From Nageia nagi (lineage: Eukaryota; Pinophyta), in contig JBITNC010000001.1 in assembly GCA_050084985.1 (NCBI GenBank), positions 210,180,001-210,244,000 on the forward strand: a stretch of 64,000 nucleotides of DNA, in the 5' to 3' direction. The notes beneath the pieces were generated by a model. That model saw nothing but the letters and a program-made list of their open reading frames with translations, made no database searches and was not told the DNA's origin. Both the position numbers and the translations under genes were made by a program. The stretch's first letter is position 1. Each line of letters opens with the position of its first letter. Positions 1 to 13,405 of this stretch are shown here, piece after piece.

Positions 1-429
1 TAAGAAACATTGTAACATTTGAAATTTCCAAGATACATATAAATCATTACAAGAAAAGCATTGAATTGACCTACAAAAAGATTGCTCACACTTACATGAA
101 TAAAAAAAAAAGAAAATATTAGAAAATAATCAACTATAAATGTAAATGTAAATGTAAATGCAAAAATAAATAATGCCTATAAAATCTAACCTAAAATCAA
201 TTGTAAAAGTATAATAAGCAAAAAGATATTACATGTGAAAAATCACATAAAATGTATCTTTGTTACAAATGCAATTTTTGTCCACATCTTATTTGATCTA
301 AAATATAATTCAAACATTAGCATTCATGAATTATTAAAATTAATAAAACTTAAAATAAATGAAAATATTAAAAAAAATTAAATGCAATCATACAACTTAA
401 TAAATACGATCAATCCTACCTTTTTCAAA
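1..429. other. AT-rich stretch, no gene seen
   Basis: No coding similarity, RNA gene or clear repeat was recognised. It lies just beyond the 3' end of the decayed minus-strand gene that follows and may hold its downstream flank. Confidence 0.5.
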
Positions 430-3400
430 CTTTTAGCATAATCATTAAATATTTGAAATCATATTCCTCCAATTGATAATAATCCTTTTGAGAGAAATAT
501 TTTAGCTTAGCAATTGCAATGATGGATTCTAATTATACAAATTCATGATCTATCAAATCATAAGTGAATCGATGTGACCTTTTTATCTTATTATACTAAT
601 TCAATTGAATCTCAACATATTCTAGATGGTCCAATATATCTATTGAATTACAATATTCAACCACTTTGTTGCCCTCATTTGTCCTCACCCTTTGCACTCT
701 TCCAAGGTACCATGTCCCACTTCAAAAACCTTTCTTAGTACTACATGAAATACCCTTTCTTTGAGGTTAATCATTTGAATGTGATACTTTTGGCTCAAGT
801 AAAACCCCATAATTAGACTCCATCCCTAAGTAAGAAGCATTCTCTGATATTGGAAAAATTTCATTTTGATAAAAATAATTTCCATGTCTTACTTTAATCA
901 ACCTATTTTTTGATAATTTGAGGTTTTCATTTAAATTAATAACAAGTGTTGAGTTATATATCTCTTTTTCATCCACTTCTACCATTGCACTAATTTTTTC
1001 TTTATAAATTTCTTTTGCATGATCTAAAATATCATCAATTTCATGTTGAAATTCACTCTCCATAACATATGGATCAATATATGTACTAGGTTCATTTTGT
1101 ATGTGGTTTATATTTTTAGAAAATCCATCAAAAAATAGTGTTTGAATGTGAACTCTCCATTAAAAAAACATCAAAACATTCACCAACTACTTCCACTGAA
1201 GGAAACTTACTACCATAATCCCATGGCTTAAACCATCATGAGCCATCTTCATTTTTTTAAGATTTAGATTAACATGTTCAATATTATACTATGCATATTT
1301 TAATCCTTTCTTAATAACTTCTATGATATCAATATTAGAAGATATAAAATTATAGTCTACTAAAACTCCACACTTCTCTCTCATTTCTTGATTTAATTTA
1401 TACCATAAATTTTCTTCTTTTTTATGAGCTTTTCCAAAATGTAATCCTTTAGGATTAATTTTTTCTTCTAATACCCTATTTAAGCTTTCAATTACATGTA
1501 ATAAATCTACAAAATCATATGCCATTTCTTATCCAACCATACCACCTAATTTATTAAAAAAATTCTCATAAACATTTGATCTTGTTGAATGTAATATGCA
1601 TTGTAAAGAAGGATACCTATCTTGAAAGAGATTTATCAAAAGCACAACAAAATGACATGAAATATTTACATATTGATATGTTTCATTGTTGATAAAATTT
1701 AGGTGGGCATTTTTAGGAGCATTATTTCATACCCAAGAAAGCCATAATGTCAAAAAATGATATACTCTAGATGCATATCTTACTCTTTCCCAAAGACTTA
1801 AATTATTAGATAAGAATATATCAATGTAGTCAACAAACATTAATAAGTACATTTAAATACATAAGGTTATTTATTTCTTACACCTATAAGTACTTCTCAT
1901 ATATCTTAAACATCTTTACACATTCTTGGATTCAATGTGCTATACTAATCCCAATTTTGTCGATCATTTCTTTTTATGTCTTCATTTGTTAGTTGATGCT
2001 CCTCCACTATGAATGAATTATAAATAATAATTATATGATTAAAAATTATTAAATCAATTCCTAATATCAAATCCCATCTACCACTAAATTGTAGATTAAT
2101 TAGTGTTTTTCTATTATGAATGAAATCTTGATCATGAAGCCTAGTTATACTACCATCATTCAATATTGTTGTAGATACTTTCCATCCTTCCTAAGGAATT
2201 CTAAATCTATTTCCAATGTTAGAAGTATAACTTTTCAACATTAATTACTTGTGCCTACTATCTCTATCTAAAGAATAACTAATAACTAGACCTAATGAAT
2301 CTTTAACATATTGCTTCCATAGATTCTCAATGTTGGTCCATTGAGCTTAAACAAAATCAGCATTGAATTTGTTACACATGGGATGTGTTACCTTGGCAAT
2401 AATAACCCTTTAATGATAAATAATTTCATTATCCTAAGAATCATTAACAATTCTATTATAACCATCCTCATTTTTTCCTACTAAAATGGAAAACGTTGAC
2501 TAGCATTGATGTTGTTCAATTCCCCCACAAAATCTAGCCAATATGTCTTTGCTTGAAATCCACCTATAAAAAAATTATTACTATTCATATAATAAAAATA
2601 GTGTAATATTAGTTATCTAAAAAATTAGAAATTGAAATTCATTAAATAACTCACAATATTTTAACTCTTATTTTGTATTCTACAAGAATTACTATAACAT
2701 AACCTTTAATGCTAAGGCTTGATTTACGTGCTTCATATATTTTACCAATTGCATCAAAGATATATTTATGCTCTCTTGGAAGATAAGATAGAGCCTTTAT
2801 ATTTTTCCTTCTAGTTGTAGATAATGATGGTCCATCTAAATTTACACTGAGAAAGTTATGTATATGAGGAACCCCCCATAACTTGATCAATTCATATATT
2901 TTATGTGAATAGCTTTTAAATCTTCTATCTTACTTACAACATAGGAAATTTTGAATTAAATCTTGAATAATATTCCATAGTACTTATTTTCCTATTAATT
3001 TTCCCAACTTATGTGCTTCACATACATCTCAATAAAATTTATAAACATACTTTATTTGAGTTGATTTAAATAATTTTTCCTTAAATGATCTATTTCTTAT
3101 TGATAATATTACAACCTTGGTTTTTTCCCGCCAAATGGTTCTCAATGTAGCTTTATAATGTGCTAAAGAAATTCTTGCATACTGCTATAATTCATGTTAT
3201 GTTAAATAATCTAATCATCTACCTTTTTTTGTATTTCTATGGTCTCTTTTCATTGTACTAAGTTGTTCTCAATACAAACATTTTCTAAAATCCTCGTAAT
3301 TTAGTATCTTTGAATAAAAATGACATGATAGTGAATCAAATGATATTTCTCTTTTAGATATTCTTTCATATTCATTTTGCCTGTAAGTTCCATCAATAGT

Positions 3401-4361
3401 AATCTTACAAACTAGGTATTCTACTATACCTATTATGTGAGGTTCAATGTTCCTTTTTTTCCCACCACTTTGATCATCCATTAAAATTTTGACATTTTCT
3501 TCTCTTCCATTATATTTCTCATTTGGTTTCCAATAATCTCAACATAAGAGTGATAAAGAAATAAAAATTATACAATAAATTGCATGCTATTGATAAAATA
3601 CTAATGAATTATTAAAAAATGATATAAAATCTCATAGAAATAAATAATACCTAGAGTTGAATTTCTTGTGATTATGGATCCTTCTCCTAGAATTCTTGAA
3701 CTAGGAACTAAAAAATTTGATAGAGTTTGTTGTTTCCCATCATTTGGAGCCTTCTTTGGTCACCCCACTAAACTTGTATTTATCACCACTTGACTTGCTG
3801 AAGTCTAATTATGTGACTTTGATTTTACATGTTTAGAGAGAGAAGCTATAATATTTCCTATCTTGGGGATTAATGCTAACCATTTTTTACATTTTGTGCA
3901 TTCTATTTTTATAGAATTCCTATCTCTATAATCTCTAATTATGGATTATACAACTTTAAATGGAGAACAATATTTTTCTTGATGAAATCATTAAAAATAT
4001 TGATTGCATATAATATCTCATCATAATAATCCAATGGATCATGTCTTTATTGATCATATACATCTTTCTCACATGCTATGTTTTGACTAGAACTATAAGA
4101 ATTCCTTTTCTTGATGTGGCGATCTGACATTATATGGCTTCTTCTAAAGTTACATATAGTATTGCCAACTCTAGTTACATTACATTCCTTTTCTTTATGT
4201 TCATTAATATTATCATATGTTATTGATGCTTGTGAACTAATATGCTCTTTAATGGTTGTATATAGAAGTTCAACTTCATCATTGCATGTTGGTGTAGTCT
4301 TTTGTTTTTTTCCATGATTCATAAGTTCTTCATCAAGCTTTGTTAATTTTCTTTTAAACAT
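430..4361 (-). pseudogene. Decayed intron-containing gene of a transposon-like zinc-finger family
   Basis: Read on the minus strand, a series of ORFs and linking frames forms one broken protein. The N-terminal part (about 3,920-3,830) has a C2H2/BED-like finger: IECTKCKKW, then a His pair in HVKSKSH, followed by a TLSNFL motif like those after BED fingers in transposon proteins. Conserved blocks follow in order: LVKLWG-like IKLWGVPHIHN with NLDGPS, the block LPREHKYIFDAIGKIY, LHDQDFIHN, IKRNDRQNWD, LSLWERVRYASRVYHF, TYQYVNISCHFVVLL, and a C-terminal GTWYLGRVQRVR block. I recall the same block order from a family of large unnamed proteins in ferns, lycophytes and algae; its function is unknown to me and a transposase-like origin is inference. 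Two introns with GT-AG ends are visible (3538-3650 and 2564-2654). Several stops and frameshifts make it a pseudogene. Confidence 0.7.
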
Positions 4362-7300
4362 AATGATTATTTCTTCAACATTCTATGTGTCCTCTTACTT
4401 TGGCTTAATAGGAAGCCCCACTTGACTAATAAACTCAAACAAATATTATAAAATATTAAATCTCTTAAGTTCTACTCGAACATCACCAAGTATGCATACA
4501 TTATTAAGTTTAATTACATCCATAAGCTTACCATTTGTATCTTTATGAGAATATTTTATATTTTTTCATTCATATTGTATGAAGAGAATAAACCTAAAGA
4601 AATAATCATCACAAAATCAATTTATTATATATAAAGTTTACAAAGGATAATGTAGAGCCTTGTAGAAATATTTTATAAACACAAAGGCATTTTACACAAT
4701 TTTAGCTATCATATAATCTAGAATTCAACTTGCTAAAGTTATTACTTTGATATAATGATAAGTCAAAGTTAAACCAATCTAAAAATTACATAGTTTGTAG
4801 TTATTTATTATCATTTTAGATAGTATTTAAACTCTTTTAGTTTGGACATAGTATTTGGACATCATAGAGTTTGGACCTCCAAAAATTAAACATAGGTATG
4901 TTATGATGAGGTTAAGGAATTAGACAATAATTATTTAGATTCAATCCTCACATATGTAAAAGTTGATTCTAATCTTGTTTGAATACAATATACAATTTTA
5001 ACATTGTATTAATATTAATTTTTAAGTACTTTCAACACTCATAGCTAATTTCAAACTGCATTCCATTAGAATATTATGAGTCTTATCCTCTAATTCTCAC
5101 TTGCAGATAGAGACACCAAACAACATTCAGTAATTATTTGCAATGAATAGAACCTTCATCTTGATCATGTGTGTTTTATAATACTTATTTATATTTTCTC
5201 TTAAACCTTAAAATATTGAATATCAAAGGTGGAAATCTTCCATGGAATCAAGGACATATGATAAAGGTGATAATGATTGAAAATTACTGAAAGGCAAAAG
5301 GGGGGTGCTTGATCCTAGAGTGGCAAGCAAGTTAATAATCAAAGAAAATACTTCAAGATAATCAAGGATTTGGATTTGTTTACTAACAACTATCAATGGG
5401 GTGATGAAAACAAGAATCAAGTCTCAAGCAAGGATCATTCCAACAAAAATAGTAAGAGTGAAGACATGATACTTTTTATACTCACTAATGCTTACCATGT
5501 TTTTATTCTTTATATAATAATAAGTTTCAAGATTCTAGTCCTTCTCATCATATATATAAGACACTATTCTCTTTGTATAATTATTTGGAATATTTGTAAT
5601 AAGCTCTCTTATGCAAACCCTCAACAACTAATTAGCCATGACATGATGTTTTCTATCTGAATAATTATCCTAAATACAAACTTCTCAAATAACAACAAAC
5701 ATATGCTAAGCCTTCATCAAATAATTGTCTTGATCACCATGTACATAAATGCCTAGAAGTTAACATAAAACATAAAGAAATTGCCTAACACATAATATTG
5801 ATATATTTGAATAGCATACACCATACCAAATCTTTGCACTAGATTGTGCTATAGTCTATTTTTTCTCAAGCTACAAGTGTACTAGTGAAATAAAGTGAAT
5901 GATCCAAATCATGAAAACCCTATTGTGCCCCCAAACAATAAACAACATGACTTGAGGCATCTACATGAACATGAAATTCCTTGTTAAATACCCATTTTAC
6001 ATAAAATAATCTATAGAATAGGAGAAAAATCAAGGAATGAAATGAGACTTACTTGACTAAATTAAAACTAGTAGGAGGATTGCTATTGAATTCCTCCCAA
6101 AGATATTTTCTAATTCCCAAACTTCAAACACCTTCAAGACCATAATAGACATCACTTAAAACTTCAAATAGCTTCAAAACTACAATAACCTTATAATGAT
6201 CATGAATACTAATTTATTGATTGACCAATTAGTAATTATGTACACTATAGGTCCTATGGATTCAAGCATACATTTGGTTAATCCTAACCAAACCATCCAT
6301 AGCTGAACCATTACTAGATCAATAATAAATTGAGATTCCTTCCTTACATTATTGGTAAATGAACTAAGCATATATGTAAGAGACATTTGTAAGTAGCCAT
6401 GTTTATACCATGTAAGTTCCCATCAACAGCCAATTTGTATAATTAAGTCATCTAATAAATTATCTAAGTCAACATGAAGGATCTATCTTATAACCTTTAA
6501 GATTATCTCATCAACTTAAACAATTAGTTAAGTTGATAAAGGAATGTTCATCCATTTATTTATATATCAATAGCATGTAAGAGTTTAATGGTTTAGAATG
6601 AATATAATAACTCATATAAGTGGATGCATATTTAACATCAATATCATATATTTATGACAAAACATGATCAAAACAACATTTTAGTAGTAGCATCATAAAA
6701 AGGAACAATAGTCCATAGGTTACCATAATAATATGTAAAGTTATAGAGCTCATAACATTTATTTTATAACTCCTTTTTATACCTATTATTCACCATTATA
6801 AATGTAATGAAGTGCATAATCCACTCATAAAATTTCATCTTATTTGGATAAGTATAGGTCTTTTCAAATTTGTATTATCCTATGGTATATCAGTTTAGCT
6901 AATTTTAAGAAACTACCATAATTTTAACAATCAACTTGCAGGACCTATATCTTTTGTTTTGTAATTCATTTCTTTATGAAATTTGGATTATAAATAAATG
7001 TTTATGATCAAAATCTACTTTCCAAATTTAAATGTATTTAGACAAGTATAACCCCTCCTTCTTAATACTACATTAACATCTAATAGATCAATTTTCATAC
7101 ATACTCATGTTTATAAAAAGTAAAAATATTGAAGTAATAGACTTATCTCATCATTCCCATAATGTTGTACAAATTTTATTTGGAATTTTCCAACATAAAT
7201 GGTAAACCCTCATACATGTAACCCAAATAAAATCAAAGAACATCATGGATTCTAAAAGATTTTAAAAGGTAGTCTCCTCAAAAGGTAATCTTTAATTACT

Positions 7301-8460
7301 TTTTAGTATAAATAATTTTATAGAAAAACATCCTCCTCATAATGTTATAGCTTAATAAATCATTATAGCTATTTCACTTAAAAAAATACTATTCAAAACA
7401 AAAAATTATTCCATTTCCACCATAGCATCCAACAAGGTGTAACAATAGTAAAAATGACAACAACAGTACCAACTTGTGCAAGGGACTCTACTAAGACTAT
7501 TAAAGAGCCATATGTGGCAATGATAAGAGTGGAAATGAATATAACCAAATAATAAATGAATAAAGGTATTAGTTACAATTTACATATCTCCAACCATCCA
7601 ATAAATCAAATAACTATAGATAGAAATAGTATTTCCTTTTAAAGTGGGTCAAAACATAGTATGATTCCAGTTCTTATTTCATTACTAAATTGTAACTTGT
7701 ACAAGCCATCTTGAAATAGTAAGGGATCAATTCCCAATCCTTAAATAATATATTCAATAACACAAATGTACTCATCCATTTAACTCATCCATTCTTATCC
7801 CAATTTTAGCAAAATAACTATGGCAAGATATATTATGGATGTGAATGCAAAATGTACACATAAAATAATATTACAGATGTGTTTTACAGAGAGACTATAT
7901 TTAACTTGTTTCTAGCTAATTTTTACCTTTCTATATTCCACATCTAAAGGTAGGTTACTAATTATATGGGCCTTAGTCATGATTTCAAATCATGTCAGGC
8001 CTTCATATGTATTAATCACCACTACATGGTTTTGAGTCTATACCAAAATGAAGACTCTCAAAGTCTCAATTGAAAACCCAATGGAATTAACCTCTAATGA
8101 GCTACACACCATCCTAATAGAGTCAATACTCATAAAAGACATATATACATGTTCACTCAATACCCTCATGTAATGAAAAACAATAATAATATCAAGAATA
8201 ATTACTAAAAATGATACTAGGATACTCCTTAACCATAATGTTTCCTATGCTGTGCTTGGAATAGTAAAATATCAGAATACATTCAAAACAATGATACCTA
8301 ACATTCCTATTTGCAATGATTTCCAAAATATTATATATCATGATTCCTATAGTGGTCCTAATTTTCTCAAAACTTATAATGATAAAAGCATGTTCAAAAT
8401 ACAAACTCATCTCCAAAGCTATCCAAATCATTTTAAAGCCCATAAAATTTAGTCTAGAAG
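4362..8460. other. AT-rich intergenic DNA, no gene recognised
   Basis: About 4 kb of 25-30% GC sequence. Short ORFs on both strands overlap each other and have neither conserved motifs nor plausible composition. No LTR, inverted repeat or RNA gene was identified. It may be an old repeat too diverged to name. Confidence 0.45.
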
Positions 8461-11249
8461 CCACCAACACTCAAGCTCCTCCCTTTTCCCAAGTTTCAAT
8501 CATAAAACCCCAAATATACCCCTATGAATAAGGTTTGAAGCATTGAAAAGCTTCCATAGTGGGCATATTTTGAGTTCCCACTTCCCTCACTTCACCAACA
8601 CACTCTCTCAGTACCCAAAATCATGATTTACAACACCAAAAAGCTCCCACAATGTGGGTATAATAGTCACCATGTTTTTTTACACCCCCATGTAATTTTT
8701 CCCTTGCTTGACCAATAACAAGTCTAGACTACCCAAAAAAAGAAGTAAAAATTATGTGTAGGCTCTATGTTTAACCCACAAACTCATACACAAACTCATC
8801 CATAGTTGTCTGCACCAAATCAAGAGGTCTCCATGTGCATGGTGGCTAGGGTTTCTTCTCCCATGGATACCCTCTTCTCTCATTCTCCAACATGGTGAAA
8901 ATGACTTAGGGTTTTTTCCAAGGAGGTGTTTGTTTGAAGCCCTAATTTCTTTATATTTTCCAACTAGATACCTAAGCTCCATGGTAAGGTAATGTTGGAT
9001 ATTGCCTTAGAAATTAATGCTACTCCATGGTTTTCTTAATGTAATATGTTAATAAGGTTCTAACCATAATTTACTCCCAAATTATGGTCAAACATTAATT
9101 GAAAGATAATATACCTCAAACATCTCCTCAAAATTGTTTAATTTTATTTTGAAGGTGTTAAATATACAAAGTTAAAAAGCAAATTCAAGGGTATTAATTA
9201 ATATATTTTAAAAATAATTCAAGGTGTCCCAAGGTATTCAACATGGTGGTGGATGAAGACCTCAATATACCATGTGAATTATAATTCAAGGAAATTAATT
9301 CAATAATGGTAAATGAAGATGCCCTTATACTTGTTATACAAAGTTCCAAAAACTAAAGGTTTTAATCTACTTGCTTATTCTATTGATATAATCAAAAGCT
9401 TAGAGACTAGGATGGAATGTTCAATAAGTTTAAATACTTAATTTATAAAATTAAGTTCTCACACACTTAGATGATACCTTTAAGTTTTAAAATACTCAAT
9501 ATAAATATCCAATACCTAAATACTCAAGTAAGAGATGAAAAAGATGAGAAGGTGAAACAGAGGGTCATGACAAAGCTAAACTTCAAGTCTCCAAGTAGCT
9601 TCAAGACCATATTAGGGTTTGCTTCTAAGACTTTGAAATAGGGTTTCTAAGTAAGTTTAGTATTTTAATTTTTCCAAATGATGGTTGGTAATGGGTATCA
9701 TGGTGTGAATCTACTAGTTGAAGGTTTGACATTTGCCCCTTCTTGTAAACAAATTTTTATGAAGGTTTTAATATTGTAATACTTATTAATATACACTTAA
9801 ATTCTTATATGTTCTTTGAAATGTAATAAATAATATAGTAAAATTATTTTGGATTAAATATAAATATTTTCAAATATATATAAATATTTTAAATAAGATA
9901 AATATATAAATATTAATATCATAGATATATTTTTTAAAACAATTAATGAATTTATTTATTTTATTATTATACATGTATATGGTAATAAACGTGTAACTTT
10001 CATATGTGATTACTAAAAAATAAAAATGGTGGTAAAAAATATTTAAAGTTCAAAAATGTTCAATACTAACATCATATTTAAACCATGCATGGTGGCCATT
10101 ATAATACCTGCAAATTAATGCTCCCTCAGACCATCTTCCCAAATCTTATAATGATTCAACAACCTAACACATTAAATACATTTGATAGAATCTATTCATA
10201 TTCATTTTTTTTATATTTATTATATTTTTAAAATAATAAATTATTATATTTTAATGAATAAAATCCTTTTATTCATTAAAATTTATATTTTGGTTCTCAT
10301 ATATTTTGTATCAATTTTTTTATAATATTTTTAAAAATGCATAAAATATTTTTTGAATTTATCTTTCTTGTAACAATTTATGATAAAAAATAGTTCAAAG
10401 GAGTTTATAATTAGCTAAATACAAAAGAGAAAATAGTTATTGAGATAGTTGATATTTTGAAAACTTAAAGTTATAATAAATTTAGATTACAAAATTGAAT
10501 ATAACACCCACTCCCCTACTACCACCTTAACATCTCATTGCCTATTCTCCCATCCCCCCTCTCATCGCAACCCCTTCTTTAATATCGATATATTTTTTTG
10601 CATTAATTTTAAATACCCCTACCCCCTCCCTCTATAAAAGACTTACCAATATACAAATAAATCAACTTGAAATTAACAATACCCCTTGGTAGGACTCACG
10701 TGGTACTTACCATTTCCTAATAGTAACCCCCATGCGGATTAAATATAATATACAAAAATAATTGATAGAAAATTATTCAAATGGTATATTGATAAATTTT
10801 ATTGCATACATCATCAAGTGAAGAGTCATAGAATTGATGGTTGTGTTGCATTAAGAAGGGAACTTATCAAGCTTATGTAAAGTGGTAAAATTTCATATTT
10901 AAAGGAAGAAGAAAAGGAAAGTCAAGATAATAATATGGTAAATATGATTATAAATGAAAATATGTGCTAGAGAAGTGAATCCAATAACAATAACAACTAC
11001 TAAAGGATCCCAAAGCTTAGAACATGATGGATCAATTAAAGAACACTCAATAAAAGATAAGTTTGTATGAATTATTGAAAATATATCCTTCTCATAAAGA
11101 GGCCTTATTTAATGATTTTAATAATGGATACATTACTACTAATATTTCCAAATGTATGTTCTTGAAAATGATTGATTCTTGCAGGTAAGTCAATATGATC
11201 AAATTTGATGATAATGAAATTTCAAGTAAGGATGTGGTGGAACAAGTAT
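8461..11249. other. Intergenic DNA with a C-rich patch, no gene recognised
   Basis: A less AT-rich patch at 8,461-8,990 resembles leader or LTR DNA of an unknown element, but no matching second copy occurs in the window. A cytosine-rich low-complexity patch lies at 10,500-10,720. The rest is AT-rich and shows no coding similarity. Confidence 0.4.
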
Positions 11250-11276
11250 TGGAGTTGCATATCAAAGTGAATTCAT

Positions 11277-11660
11277 TTGGAAAATAAATCAAGAAAGATT
11301 TGGTTGATACTTTTTATATTTAAATATTTGTTCCACTTCATGAACCTTATTGCTCCTACAGATGAGAAGGCTCTAGAGGCTTACAACATAAAAAATAAGT
11401 TGGTAACCTCCATGATTTATCTTGCAATTTTAGATGGTGTGCTTTTGATATTTTCTTCTTCAACCTTGGTAAAGGAAGCTTGGGATAAGCTTAAGCAAAT
11501 TTACCTTCAATTTTTTTAAGAAAGTTTACCATTATTCAAAAGTTGCTTCAATCTTGTCAAGGGAAAGATGAAAATGTTTCCATATACTTGAAAAAAATAA
11601 TTGACCTAAAGACCTAACTTGTTACTTGTAGGTGCAATTAGATCAATGATGAGTTCATGA
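11277..11660 (+). pseudogene. Copia-1 gag fragment (UBN2-type)
   Basis: The reading frame at 11277-11519 contains DEKALEAYNIKNKLV, an Asp/Glu-rich helical segment, and ends near KEAWDKLKQIY. The spacing from the Ala-rich helix to the KEAWD motif is typical of plant copia Gag (UBN2 family), which packages the element RNA. After 11519 the frame shifts and continues as LPLFKSCFNLVKGK. The first part of Gag, with the usual FxGxNYxxW block, is not recognisable. The corresponding segment of the second copy is at about 54,250-54,720. Confidence 0.75.
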
Positions 11661-11919
11661 TCTTCATCAGTCTTCAATTCCTTTCTTAAAAGTTTGAAAA
11701 CTTTGTAACGGTTATGGAAATAAGGCTTGATGATGAAGAAGAAGGCTTATCTCTTGAGAACCTTTCTAAGCTCTTTTTGAAGCATGAGACAATTCTTAAC
11801 AAAAAAGTGTTGATTTTTTTTTTAAGGATAATAACATTGTTATTTGAGCAACTAAAACTTGTTTCAACAAGAAGTTCAACCATAAAAAAAATATTATCCT
11901 TCTTCCTCCAAAAGAATTG

Positions 11920-12420
11920 AGAAAAGAGGCAATGGCAACAACAATCACTTTAAGCAAATAGATGGAAAAGGCAAAGCAAACAATTCATATCCTAAGGAAA
12001 AGTTTGATGGTAATTGTAACTATTATGGCATCTAAGGTCATAAATAAGTTGATTGCTACAAAAAAAAAGAGAGAAAAAGAATAAAGGTAATAGAAATGTA
12101 AACAAATTCAAAGGAAAGGAGAATATTCAAGCTAGTTTTGCTACAACACTCTACTCTATATCTCATTTTTTTATTTTATTGAATTATTGATTCTAGTTGC
12201 ACTAATCACCTATGCTTTGAAAAAGAAAAGTTTGAAAACTTTCACAAGTATAAAAAAAATATGGTTGTGATAGGTGATAACTCTACCCTTTAAGTCTAAA
12301 GAATTGAGAGTGTGTTGATTCATGAAGAGGTTCTTGACAACATGCTTTATATTCCTAATATTAGGATGAACCTTCTCTTTATGATCCAAGTTAATAAAAA
12401 AAGGTACTCTTTTGAGTTTG
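11920..12420 (+). pseudogene. Copia-1 zinc knuckle and protease remnant
   Basis: A Lys/Asn-rich tract leads to CNYYGI-GHK-VDC, a CCHC zinc knuckle whose second Cys is Tyr. About 40 codons later comes the aspartic protease start WIIDSSCTNH, where the usual catalytic DSG has become DSS. MLYIPNIRMNLLFMIQV follows, matching the conserved VLYVPxLxxNLLS strand of copia proteases. Stop codons interrupt the frame. It is followed directly by the C-terminal end of integrase, so the integrase core has been deleted. Confidence 0.7.
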
Positions 12421-12439
12421 ACTCTTAATCCTAGTGCAT

Positions 12440-12930
12440 TAAGAAAGGACTCACCATGTTGGGTAATCTTACTAGTTTCTTATGGGATGAAGCTATGAAC
12501 ATTGCTATTTACATTTTGAATAAGTGTCTCACAAAAGTCATTCAATGTAAAACTCCTTTTAAGGCATGGTTAGGAAGAAAATCTAACATTTCTCACCTTA
12601 GAGTTTTGGTTGTGAAGCATTCTCCTACATTATTTATGAGAAAAGGAAGAAGTTAGATAAAAGAGCTAAAAAATGCATCTTTGTAGGTTTTGATAGTCAG
12701 TATAAAGGCTACAAGCTCTAATCTCCATCCTATAAAGTTGTGTTTATTTAAAAGGATGTAAAGTTTGATAAACTTTCTAAAGAAATGCTTCTGATGAGGA
12801 TGTTGATGATCCAAAGGACTCTTCAATTGCACTTAGCTAGTTAAATATTGATGTAGATAAGTCATCTTAGGAATAAAATTCTCTAACACAAAGGGTAACA
12901 AGGAGCATGACCTTAAATAAATCCTCAATT
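12440..12930 (+). pseudogene. Copia-1 integrase C-terminal remnant
   Basis: The frame MLGNLTSFLWDEAMNIAIYILNK and the following FKAWLGRKSNISHLRVLVVKH match the region of copia integrase after the catalytic core (AxYxxNRxPTK and PxxxWxGxKPxxxHLRxFG). The zinc-binding HHCC part and the D-D-E core present in the sister copy at 55.5-56.0 kb are missing. The deletion is internal, because protease lies immediately upstream. The rest of the region is frameshifted, with a weak match to the acidic linker before RT. Confidence 0.7.
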
Positions 12931-12939
12931 GGTAAGATT

Positions 12940-13150
12940 GAAAATAATCATGAGCCATCAACCTTCAAAGAAGCTTCTAAGCATGAGTGTTGGATCAAAG
13001 CCATGAAAGTGGAGTATGACGTGCTTATGAAAAATAAAACTTGGGATTTGGTTCCTTATCCCAATGAAAAGAATGTGATTTGAAATAAGTGGATCTATAA
13101 GGTTAATTTCAATTCAGTTGGGGATATTAAGAAATATAAGGCAAGGTTAG
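12940..13150 (+). pseudogene. Copia-1 reverse transcriptase, N-terminal part
   Basis: The frames give FKEASKHECWIKAMKVEYD, NKTWDLVPYPNEKNVI and NKWIYKVNFNSVGDIKKYKARLV, which are the start of the copia RT domain (WxxAMxxEx, TWxLVxLP, KWxxKxKxxxDGxIxRxKARLVA). The frame is cut inside the KARLVAK motif by the nested element. The remainder resumes at 21827 after the duplicated GTTAG. TGA replaces an expected codon before NKWIYK. Confidence 0.85.
13146..13150 (+). repeat. Target site duplication GTTAG, left copy
   Basis: GTTAG occurs immediately before the LTR start at 13151 and again at 21827-21831 right after the LTR end. Removing the insertion and one copy restores the KARLVAK reading of the copia RT; the sister copy at about 56,751 has the unbroken site. 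Confidence 0.95.
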
Positions 13151-13321
13151 TGTTGATTGAGATTGTGTAATATGTGCGCCTGGAACAATCTTAACCAAAG
13201 TAGTTCACGAACAGACTGTGGGACGCAGCCTGATCTCCGAAGAAGGCCGGTTCCTTATCCATTGGGTAAAGAAAAAGTAACAGGAAAGAGATAAAAAGAG
13301 TAGGGAGCGAGAGATTCAAGC

Positions 13322-13405
13322 AAAAGGATAGGGTAACAAGAAAGGAAGTAAAAGGATAGGGTAACGAGAGAGGAAGTAAAGGGATAGGGTAACGAGAGAG
13401 AAAGC
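13322..13405 (+). repeat. 28-bp tandem repeat, three copies, in the LTR
   Basis: Units start at 13322, 13350 and 13378 and share the core GGATAGGGTAAC followed by RAGARAGRAAG. The same array is in the other LTR at about 20419-20502. In coding orientation it lies downstream of the TATA-like box, so it is probably transcribed. Confidence 0.85.

Noticed and set aside
4111-4317. Plus-strand 68-aa ORF
   Set aside because: Complement of a frame in the decayed transposon-like gene.
8192-8531. Overlapping ORFs on both strands
   Set aside because: No conserved motif, and both strands are equally open, as expected by chance in AT-rich DNA.
8461-8990. Less AT-rich patch that might be a host gene first exon
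   Set aside because: No long frame, splice-supported ORF or protein similarity could be shown.
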